From NCBI RefSeq assembly GCF_011039075.1, contig NZ_JAAKEG010000003.1:62001-126000 (forward strand): a stretch of 64,000 nt of DNA, in the 5' to 3' direction. Below, piece by piece: positions 8,019 to 14,581 of this stretch. The notes below the pieces were generated by a model. That model did no database searches. It was not told where the DNA came from and worked only from the letters and a program-made list of their open reading frames with translations. The stretch comes from Adlercreutzia sp. ZJ304 (GTDB lineage: Bacteria > Actinomycetota > Coriobacteriia > Coriobacteriales > Eggerthellaceae). Each line of letters opens with the position of its first letter. The stretch's first letter is position 1. The position numbers were made by a program, and so were the translations under genes.

Positions 8019-8024
8019 ATTATA
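8019..8024 (-). promoter_or_regulatory. -10 box for queT
   Basis: TATAAT on the - strand. The expected start is near 8012, exactly at the first stem of the leader structure. There is no recognisable -35 box. Confidence 0.5.
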
Positions 8025-8150
8025 AAATAAAAAGACCTTAGGAATGAACTGAATCCCTGACTGTTGTCCAAGGCAGCAAGAATATCGGTGCAGTACCTGT
8101 AAATCAGATCAGCACCTCCTGCAAGCTCCACCTTAATCTATTGTCCATAG

Positions 8151-8189
8151 TCGCCTACAATTAACTGCAAAAGTAGGCGATTATATATT
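8151..8189 (+). promoter_or_regulatory. abiE promoter with operator-like inverted repeat
   Basis: TCGCCTAC (8151-8158) and GTAGGCGA (8173-8180) form a perfect inverted repeat separated by 14 bases. It overlaps a promoter TTAACT (8161-8166), 17 bases, TATATT (8184-8189). AbiEi antitoxins are known to repress their own promoters by binding inverted repeats, so this is the likely operator. Confidence 0.6.
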
Positions 8190-8200
8190 TAGGACGACTC

Positions 8201-8743
8201 ATGCTGCTCACGTACAAAGAAGCGAATGCCCAAAGCGGCGGTCAATATGGCTTAAGGCAAGCTGTTAAGTCAGGAGAGATTAGACACCTCGCAAGGAATC
8301 TCTATGCGACTGAGGCATCTGACAGCATCTTGGGCTCTCTTGCCAAGCTCTATCCTAATGCAATCGTGACGGGTCCTACGGCGCTGTACCTCCATGATCT
8401 TATAGATCTTCCACCTGAACGCATCGACGTGGTCACGAAGCGCGGCGGCACCGAGATCACAAATCCGGCGATCCGGCAAAGCTACATTCCCCAAGAATGG
8501 CTGCAGGTGGGGGCTACTACCATTACCTATGATGGGGTTGAGGTGAATGTGTTCGATCTTGAAAGAACGCTCCTTGAACTCATGAGGTCGCGCAATAAAC
8601 TACCCTACGAGATCTATAGAGAAGCGGTTAACTCGTATCGCAAACTTATAAATCGGTTAGATGTCTACAAACTGGAAGAATATGCTGACCTCATTCCGCG
8701 AGGGCAATCATATTTCAACCGGGTGTTAGAAGAGGTGTTTTAA
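8201..8743 (+). CDS. AbiEi-family antitoxin / transcriptional repressor
   Basis: 180 residues. An N-terminal winged-helix-like region (LLTYKEANAQSGGQYGLRQAV ... GEIRHLARNLYAT) is followed by the AbiEi central domain (VTGPTALYLHDLIDLPPERIDVVTK) and a C-terminal domain (VFDLERTLLELMRSRNKLP). In AbiE type IV systems this protein neutralises the nucleotidyltransferase toxin AbiEii and represses the operon. It overlaps the start of the toxin gene by one base (8743). Codon choice here (ATC, CTC, GAC) differs from the ATA- and CGC-rich neighbours, suggesting horizontal acquisition. The toxin gene is disrupted, so this antitoxin is probably an orphan. Confidence 0.85.
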   Translation: MLLTYKEANAQSGGQYGLRQAVKSGEIRHLARNLYATEASDSILGSLAKLYPNAIVTGPTALYLHDLIDLPPERIDVVTKRGGTEITNPAIRQSYIPQEWLQVGATTITYDGVEVNVFDLERTLLELMRSRNKLPYEIYREAVNSYRKLINRLDVYKLEEYADLIPRGQSYFNRVLEEVF

Positions 8744-9255
8744 TGAATCTGAGCGAGATAAGGCGCAAATACGAGAGTGCTGGTTATAGCGAATTCAACT
8801 CATCCGCATACTAGTTCAAAAAAGTTAGAAAAATGGTCAAAACTTCCGGCTTTCCATGGTCATAGCGCCACATGGCTAACTTGAATTATGGAGAACACTG
8901 GGCAAACAGGGTTCTTCAATTCTATTTTGATTCGTAATTGGCGTAATTTGGCATTATAGACTGTGGAAAGTCGGAAGTTTTGACCATTTTTCGCCTAAAA
9001 AGTGACGAAGGTAACACATGGTCTGGTTTGGTCAGAGTTCCACAACAGCGCGCCCTATCCATATGCAATCGACTAAAACAGGCACACTTTTCTGCCTATA
9101 TCCCCCAAGATGTCATTCTAGATAGGATATCAAGATCTCCGATAAGCAGAAGAGTTACGATAAAGGGCGGCGTTCTCATATGTGCTATCTCTGGCAATCA
9201 GAGACGTGCAACGCAGGATATCGATCTCGATTTCATACGTCAGGCATACATATTG
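8743..9255 (+). pseudogene. AbiEii nucleotidyltransferase toxin, interrupted and truncated
   Basis: A start at 8743 encodes MNLSEIRRKYESAGYSEF and ends in a stop at 8812, inside inserted DNA. The AbiEii frame resumes at about 9091 in the same reading frame with IPQDVILDRISRSP, then VTIKGGVLICAISG and RRATQDIDLDFIR, the conserved nucleotidyltransferase KGG ... DIDLDF region. Joining the two parts restores the expected AbiEii spacing. The insert of about 288 bases contains inverted-repeat element copy 1. The gene then stops at palindromic repeat B, missing most of the C-terminal part (full AbiEii proteins are about 300 residues). Toxin activity should be lost. Confidence 0.85.
8833..8987. mobile_element. 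Inverted-repeat element copy 1 (MITE-like, 155 bp)
   Basis: The terminal inverted repeats of 24 bases (8833-8856 and 8964-8987) match except for one base and share the core GGTCAAAACTTCC. The interior holds GAGAACACTGGGCAAACAG, the reverse complement of the block conserved in copies 2 and 3, so this copy is in the opposite orientation. It lies inside the abiEii toxin gene. Confidence 0.85.
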
Positions 9256-9261
9256 CGCCAA

Positions 9262-9323
9262 AAGAATCAGAAGGGGCGGAGTGAAAGCTGCGCAGCTTCT
9301 GAACGTAACCCCTTCTGATTCTT
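9262..9323 (-). repeat. Palindromic repeat copy B / terminator
   Basis: Perfect 15-base outer arms (9262-9276 and 9309-9323) surround the same core as copy A. On the - strand it directly follows the symporter stop codon and ends in TTCTTTT, so its orientation relative to the upstream gene is the same as for copy A. It also marks the point where abiEii is cut short. Confidence 0.85.
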
Positions 9324-9333
9324 GTATATCTCA

Positions 9334-10968
9334 TTAGCTCGAACGAACTATATTAATAGCTTCCTGCACTTCTGGTGCTATATCTTTGTCATCGACGGAA
9401 ACGGATTTGCCGGCAGCTATGGCTTCTGCCTCTTGTGCGGCAATTTCGGCTTCAAATTCCCTGTCTGATGCCGACAGGCGCGAAGGCGGATCAATTGGGA
9501 ATTCTTCAGCAGGAGTAATTAGGCTTACTAGTGGCACAACTATAAGAGACAGTATCATGCACAGTGCGCCGCAATTGATAGGGCTGGCAATAAGGGGTGT
9601 ACCCGCAAATCCCATTATCATGTTCACGGCTGTAAGACCTACGCCAATAATAAACGAGCACCATACTGCTGCCTTTGAAACCTTCTTCTTGTATAGTCCC
9701 CACAAAAATGGTCCCAAGAAGGCGCCAGCCAGCGCGCCCCATGAATATCCCATCAGCTGAGCAATAAATACAATAGAGGAATGGTATTGCAAAAGCGCAA
9801 TGCCCGCAGACACAGCAATAAATACAACCAGCAATGCGCGCATGCTAATCAGCTGCTTTTTTTCGTTCATATCTTTTACGAAGTTGTCTTTTATAAGGTC
9901 GATTGTAAGTGTGGATGACGAAGTTAATACAAGCGAACTAAGGGTAGACATACTAGCGGAAAGCACAAGCACAATAACCAAGCCAATAAGGATATCGGGC
10001 AGCGTGGACAACATAGTGGGAATAACCGAGTCATAAATTGGCGTTCCATTGGCTGCGTATTCAATTTGGTTTTCATATAAGCGCCCAAAGCCGCCTAGGA
10101 AGTAGCTTCCTCCTGCTACGACAAAAGCAAATAGCGTAGAAATAATAGCACCTTGTTTTACCGCTGGACCGCTTTTAATAGCATAGAATTTTTGCACCAT
10201 TTGCGGCAAACCCCATGTGCCAAGCGATGTAAGAATAACCACACCTAGCAGGTTAAACAAATCGGGACCGAAGAAACTAACGAATGGTCCTTGCATGGCG
10301 CTGCCATCTGCGGGTATTTGCGAAAGTTGCGTAATGGCTTCGCTGAATCCGCCGTTGCTCATTATGACTGCCACTATAACTGCTGTTATGCCAATTAACA
10401 TAACGATGCCCTGTATGAAGTCGTTCATAACCGTTGCCATATAGCCGCCAATAACAACGTAGATGCACGTAATTACCGCCATTCCTATAACGCACACATC
10501 GTAGGGCAGCGCAAATGCCATACCGAATAAGCGCGAAAGCCCATTGTAGACGCTAGCAGTATATGGAATTAAGAAGACGAATATGATAGCCGCTGCAGCA
10601 ATTCGTAATGCTTTGGAATTGTAGCGCTTTCCAAAAAATTCCGGCATAGTTTGCGCGCCAAGGCGATGCGTTATTTCGCGCGTGCGTGGACCTAATACCC
10701 ACCACGCCAAAAGGCTGCCAAGTATTGCATTGCCAATGCCAGCCCATGTGGCTGCTATACCGTATTTGAATCCGAATTGTCCAGCGTAGCCCACGAAAAC
10801 TACTGCGCTGAAATAACTGGTGCCGTAAGCGAATGCACTCATCCATGGACCCACTTTGCGCCCGCCAAGCACGAAGCCATCAACCGTTTTTGTGGTTCTA
10901 TTGCAGTAGATTCCTACTCCTACGGCAATAGCCACAAACACGAGCACCAATAATATCTTAGCGACCAT
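9334..10968 (-). CDS. Sodium:solute symporter family transporter
   Basis: 544 residues with about 13 membrane helices. Family signatures include FVLGGRKVGPWMSAFAYGTSYFSAVVFVGYAGQ at the N-terminus (written here as the region at residues 32-64), the helix-3 run AWWVLGPRTR, and the GIVMLIGITAV segment. This is the SSSF fold of PutP, PanF and MctP. Substrate cannot be told from sequence; proline, pantothenate or short carboxylates are all possible. The C-terminal 70 residues are an acidic cytoplasmic tail. The start has a strong AAGGAG site. It appears monocistronic, ending at repeat B. Confidence 0.88.
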   Translation of the reverse strand: MVAKILLVLVFVAIAVGVGIYCNRTTKTVDGFVLGGRKVGPWMSAFAYGTSYFSAVVFVGYAGQFGFKYGIAATWAGIGNAILGSLLAWWVLGPRTREITHRLGAQTMPEFFGKRYNSKALRIAAAAIIFVFLIPYTASVYNGLSRLFGMAFALPYDVCVIGMAVITCIYVVIGGYMATVMNDFIQGIVMLIGITAVIVAVIMSNGGFSEAITQLSQIPADGSAMQGPFVSFFGPDLFNLLGVVILTSLGTWGLPQMVQKFYAIKSGPAVKQGAIISTLFAFVVAGGSYFLGGFGRLYENQIEYAANGTPIYDSVIPTMLSTLPDILIGLVIVLVLSASMSTLSSLVLTSSSTLTIDLIKDNFVKDMNEKKQLISMRALLVVFIAVSAGIALLQYHSSIVFIAQLMGYSWGALAGAFLGPFLWGLYKKKVSKAAVWCSFIIGVGLTAVNMIMGFAGTPLIASPINCGALCMILSLIVVPLVSLITPAEEFPIDPPSRLSASDREFEAEIAAQEAEAIAAGKSVSVDDKDIAPEVQEAINIVRSS

Positions 10969-11054
10969 TTAATTCTCCTTGATTTTGAAACTTTGAAATG
11001 AACAGTGTAAGAATGAAGGCGCACGCGGCTTTTGCATGTATCCGAGCATAAAAA

Positions 11055-11083
11055 ATGGCCCGGGGCGAAAACCCGCGTGCCAT
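11055..11083 (-). terminator. GC-rich hairpin with U-run on the - strand
   Basis: ATGGC (11055-11059) pairs with GCCAT (11079-11083), with GGG/CCC inside. On the - strand the stem is followed by TTTTTT. It could end a short transcript from 11083-11290 or act as an attenuator before the symporter gene, whose start is 86 bases further on. Confidence 0.6.
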
Positions 11084-11250
11084 CAATATCGGTAAACCAA
11101 ATGAGGAGGAGTGCTAACACAGCATTCAGCCATGTGTTCACTCATAACAGCACAAGCTGTTTCGCAGATACATTTTTGGGCAAAATGCTGCGTCATAATA
11201 GCGCAGTTGCCCGCAAACATAAATTCTGTATTTCCTGCATTAATATTCAT
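11083..11250 (-). CDS. Possible small Cys-rich protein
   Basis: From the ATG at about 11250 the frame encodes about 55 residues beginning MNINAGNTEF, with five cysteines (patterns CIC, C, CC) and several methionines, ending 0-5 bases before a terminator hairpin on the same strand. No good ribosome site precedes it; a GTG at 11286 is an alternative start. The Cys pattern and the transcript-end placement argue for a real small gene, but composition alone could be chance. It resembles no peptide family that I can name. Confidence 0.3.
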   Translation of the reverse strand: MNINAGNTEFMFAGNCAIMTQHFAQKCICETACAVMSEHMAECCVSTPPHLVYRY

Positions 11251-11354
11251 GGGCGATACTTTAGCACAATAAAGTGATTGTGGCACTAATTTTTTTAACA
11301 GGTGGAATATCTAAGTGTTGCCTGCTTTTTGTCGTGTAAACGCAAATTGGTCTT

Positions 11355-11360
11355 TATAAT
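11355..11360 (+). promoter_or_regulatory. -10 box for the deacetylase gene
   Basis: A perfect TATAAT lies 30 bases before the ATG at 11390. A TTGTCG at 11330-11335 is a possible -35 box, with a long 19-base spacer. Confidence 0.45.
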
Positions 11361-11389
11361 GACTGGCAATGGATAAGTTGGGGGTATCT

Positions 11390-12667
11390 ATGAGCGAAAG
11401 ACCGTCGGCGCACACAGGGCGCAGCCAAGCTAGGCGCAGTCAGCCGTCGCGCAATCATGCCGCATATCGACAAGCTACGCACCAAGCTACGCACCAAGCT
11501 ACGCACCAAGCTGTGCGCAGCCATGCAGCATATAGCCAACCTGCACGCAAGTCGCGAAAAACTCCTGTATTGGCAATTATTATTGTGTTGGCAATAGTTA
11601 TAGCAATTGTTGCACTAGGCATATTTGCCCTGAAAAGCTGCACTAATTCGCCCGCGGATGATGCAGCTAGTACGCTTCCTATAACACAAAAAGACACTGT
11701 AATATCGGAAGAGGTTATGGCTGAAGATGTTGTAATGACACTAGGTGGTAGTCGCAATACTTATGTGCTTAAAGGCGAAGAATACTTAGAGGCGGGCTGC
11801 CATGCGGTAGACCCAGATGCACAAAATTCGCCAGACATAACATCTACCGTTCAAATATCTGGCAATGTAGATACATCGGTGCCGGGCACTTATACCGTAA
11901 CTTACACCGCTAAAACTGAAAATGGGCAAGTGGCTGTGGCTGAGCGCACCGTACATGTGGTGGAATCTTTTGAAAGTGGCAATGCCGCTAGCATTCCGGT
12001 ATTCATGTATCACTATCTCTACGATCCGGCAGCGCCGCCCGACGACATGAATAACAACCTTCTTTCCATAACCGATCTTGAGGCGCATCTGCAGTATCTT
12101 ACGGAAAACAATTACTACTATCCCTCTTATCAGGAGATACGCGCCTTTGCCGAAGGAAACCACACGCTTCCCGCCAATAGCGCCACGTTAACTTTTGACG
12201 ATGGCGAATGGAATGTGTACACGCTAGGTGGAGAGCTGTTCCGTAAATACGAAGTGCCGGCGACCATGTTCCTTATTTGCAAAGACGAGAACATTCCTGA
12301 ACGCATTGTAAGTCAGGCTAACCCTTATATTTCGTTCCAGTCGCATACATATGGCATGCATACAGGAGGGTCAGGCATAGGTCGCGGCGGTTTAATCCAC
12401 GCATCGTCGCAGCAAGAGATATATGACGACATAGTAAAAGCGCAAGAGATACTGGGCACGACAGAGGCTGTGGCATATCCGTTTGGCGACAATAATGAAA
12501 CAGCTTGGGCTGCGCTAGAGCAAGCCAACGTGCAATGCGCATTCACTATAGAAAATCGCCGCATAAAACCGGGAGACAACCCTATGGCGCTACCGCGTGT
12601 CCGTATTAGTAACGGCTACGGCAAAAACACTTTTTCAGCGCTTGCCGCAGCCGATCCTGTTGGTTAA
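11390..12667 (+). CDS. Membrane-anchored polysaccharide deacetylase (NodB fold) with Ig-like domain
   Basis: 425 residues using the ATG at 11390, which has a GGGGG-type site; an ATG at 11369 is in frame but lacks one. Order: basic N-terminus with a repeated THQA segment (12-base DNA repeat near 11468-11515), one membrane helix (about 55-77), an Ig-like Big_3/DUF5011-type domain (about 100-190, ending YTVTYTAKTENGQ), then a NodB deacetylase domain from VFMYHYLYDP. Metal/catalytic motifs are TFDDGEWN near residue 270 and HTYGMH near 319-324. It should remove acetyl groups from a cell-wall or capsule polymer outside the membrane. It converges on paaK, overlapping it by four bases. Confidence 0.85.
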   Translation: MSERPSAHTGRSQARRSQPSRNHAAYRQATHQATHQATHQAVRSHAAYSQPARKSRKTPVLAIIIVLAIVIAIVALGIFALKSCTNSPADDAASTLPITQKDTVISEEVMAEDVVMTLGGSRNTYVLKGEEYLEAGCHAVDPDAQNSPDITSTVQISGNVDTSVPGTYTVTYTAKTENGQVAVAERTVHVVESFESGNAASIPVFMYHYLYDPAAPPDDMNNNLLSITDLEAHLQYLTENNYYYPSYQEIRAFAEGNHTLPANSATLTFDDGEWNVYTLGGELFRKYEVPATMFLICKDENIPERIVSQANPYISFQSHTYGMHTGGSGIGRGGLIHASSQQEIYDDIVKAQEILGTTEAVAYPFGDNNETAWAALEQANVQCAFTIENRRIKPGDNPMALPRVRISNGYGKNTFSALAAADPVG

Positions 12668-13905
12668 TAGCGGCTGTCGAAAATACGCTTGGTTTTCTTC
12701 TCGCTTCGGGGAAGTTCGCCTAGCGGAACGCCTTTAGCTTCGGGTGCGCATCCAATTTTCGCTTTGAAAATGGCAGCAAGCTGTTCTTCGGCTGCTGTGC
12801 GCGCGTCGCCTTCCAGTGGTGTTTCGAACAGCACGGTAAGTACGTCGCGCCCACTGATGTTTTCAATCATTACTTGATATTCGCTAGATGTACCGTCGGT
12901 TATGGCAATTACTTCCTCAACTTGTGCAGGGAAGATATTGCAGCCCTTCACTTTGAACATATCGTCGGTGCGACCGGTTAGTATATCTATGCGTGGATGC
13001 TTTTCGCCACACGAACATTTGCAATCGCCGGGCAAGATGCGTGTAAGGTCGTGTGTGCGATAACGAATTAGCGGAGCGCCCTGTTTGCGAAGCGTGGTTA
13101 TAACAAGTTCACCTTCTTCGCCGTCAGGCAACACTTTGCCCGTAACGGGGTCAACAACTTCTATGTAACAATAATCCTCAAATATGTGCATTCCGCAATG
13201 TTCGTCGCACGAAATGCCAATACCCGGTCCGTATATCTCAGTCAAACCATAAATGTCGTAGATTTCTATACCCAATTCATTTTGAATGCGCTTGCGCATT
13301 TTTTCGCCCCAGCGTTCGCTGCCTATTACGCCTTTGCGCAGAGAAAGTCGGTCGCGGATGCCACGCTTTTGTATTTCTTCAGCCAAAAGAAGTGCATACG
13401 ACGACGTAGCGCATAGCACGCTAGATTGCAGATCTTCCATCATGCGAAGCTGCTTTTCAGTGTTGCCCGGTCCCATAGGAATAGCCATAGCGCCTAAGCG
13501 TTCGCAGCCTGCTTGAAAGCCTATGCCTGCTGTCCACAGACCGTAACCCGGTGTAATTTGCACGCGATCGAGCGGGGTGACACCAGCTATTTCAAAGCAG
13601 CGGGCAAACTGAATAGCCCAGTCGGTTACATCTTGGCGTGTGTAGGGGATTATTACCGGTGTACCCGTGGTTCCAGAAGACGAATGGATGCGCACAATTT
13701 CTTCGTCGGGCACCGCTTGTAGCCCTAGCGGATACGCTGCGCGCAAGTCGTCTTTTTCTGAAAACGGTAACTGTTCAAAGTCTGCCTGAGAGACTACATC
13801 TTCTACATCTATTCCATCGAATTTTTTGGCATAGAAAGCCGAGCGATCTTTTATCGTTTTCAGCTGTTCGCGTATTAATTCGAGTTGCTCAGGCTTCATT
13901 TGCAT
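12664..13905 (-). CDS. paaK: Phenylacetate-CoA ligase-like adenylate-forming enzyme
   Basis: 413 residues, the typical length of PaaK-type ligases. The AMP-binding P-loop HSSSGTTGTP is at 74-83, YGLTEIYGPGIG follows near 220, and the C-terminal lid motif GRTDDMFKVKGCNIFPAQVE is present. It would activate an aryl acetate to its CoA thioester. It starts 17 bases inside iorB, and the trio iorA-iorB-ligase matches archaeal and anaerobe clusters in which arylpyruvates are oxidised to aryl-acetyl-CoA and the ligase acts in the ATP-linked direction. It probably handles products of Trp, Phe or Tyr fermentation (inference). Confidence 0.9.
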   Translation of the reverse strand: MQMKPEQLELIREQLKTIKDRSAFYAKKFDGIDVEDVVSQADFEQLPFSEKDDLRAAYPLGLQAVPDEEIVRIHSSSGTTGTPVIIPYTRQDVTDWAIQFARCFEIAGVTPLDRVQITPGYGLWTAGIGFQAGCERLGAMAIPMGPGNTEKQLRMMEDLQSSVLCATSSYALLLAEEIQKRGIRDRLSLRKGVIGSERWGEKMRKRIQNELGIEIYDIYGLTEIYGPGIGISCDEHCGMHIFEDYCYIEVVDPVTGKVLPDGEEGELVITTLRKQGAPLIRYRTHDLTRILPGDCKCSCGEKHPRIDILTGRTDDMFKVKGCNIFPAQVEEVIAITDGTSSEYQVMIENISGRDVLTVLFETPLEGDARTAAEEQLAAIFKAKIGCAPEAKGVPLGELPRSEKKTKRIFDSRY

Positions 13906-14581
13906 AATAATCTATCCCCTCTGCTACTTTATTTATGGCATCTATATTCATTTGCGCGAATTGCGGCTTTACGCACGCAAGTACTGCGCCTTTTAAGTCG
14001 TCTAGTGAAATTGGCATGCAGTATTTTGCTACAGCAGCTCCAAGAAGAATGGAGTTTAACACTTTTCGATTATCTCCTAAGGCGCTGGTTACAGCCATAT
14101 CGTCTACAACTACAAGTCGATGATGCTGGCTTGCGCGCCGCTGCCCTTCGCGAGTTGCAGTAACTGAATTAGCTATACGGTTAGCTACATCGTTGTAAAA
14201 CGTAAGCTTTATGTTTTCAATTATGTCTTGTGAACGGTATGGCTTCGATGTAAGAGCCGCAGCCACAGGCTCTACTGTAGTGGTTGCAGTTACCACCGTG
14301 CCGCCCGGCGCTAAATAGCCTAAACAGCGTGCAGCTTCGCCGGGTTCGAAGGCTACGATAAGGTTTGCTGTACCGTGTGTGACTAAAGGTGCGTGTACGC
14401 TTTCGCCCAAATTCCCCATACGTACATGTGAAACTACGCTGCCGCCGCGCTGCGCCATGCCTATTGTTTCGGCGGTACGAACTTGCCAGCCTTTTGCGGC
14501 AGCCGCCATAGCTAACACCTTCGCAGCAAGCACGGTACCTTGACCGCCAACTCCGGTCAGAAGTATATTAACCACGCCCAT
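13889..14581 (-). CDS. iorB: Indolepyruvate:ferredoxin oxidoreductase beta subunit
   Basis: 230 residues. The N-terminal motif NILLTGVGGQGTVLAAKVLA and the following MAQRGGSVVSHVRMG are the standard gamma-type domain of 2-oxoacid:ferredoxin oxidoreductases. IorB partners IorA in oxidative decarboxylation of indolepyruvate and other arylpyruvates, transferring electrons to ferredoxin. It overlaps the end of iorA by 14 bases and the start of the ligase by 17, so translation is tightly coupled. Family length is about 200, so this one is normal. Confidence 0.92.
   Translation of the reverse strand: MGVVNILLTGVGGQGTVLAAKVLAMAAAAKGWQVRTAETIGMAQRGGSVVSHVRMGNLGESVHAPLVTHGTANLIVAFEPGEAARCLGYLAPGGTVVTATTTVEPVAAALTSKPYRSQDIIENIKLTFYNDVANRIANSVTATREGQRRASQHHRLVVVDDMAVTSALGDNRKVLNSILLGAAVAKYCMPISLDDLKGAVLACVKPQFAQMNIDAINKVAEGIDYYANEA

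Larger units (their letters stand above)
10969..11389. other. Divergent spacer between the symporter and deacetylase genes
   Basis: The spacer holds a GC-rich hairpin with a U-run on the - strand, a possible Cys-rich small reading frame on the - strand, a CACAAT/ATTGTG inverted repeat near 11265-11282, and a TATAAT box at 11355-11360 for the + strand deacetylase. Confidence 0.5.

Noticed and set aside
11468-11515. Tandem 12-base repeats that resemble a CRISPR-like pattern
   Set aside because: They are in-frame coding repeats (THQA) of the deacetylase arm, with no spacers.
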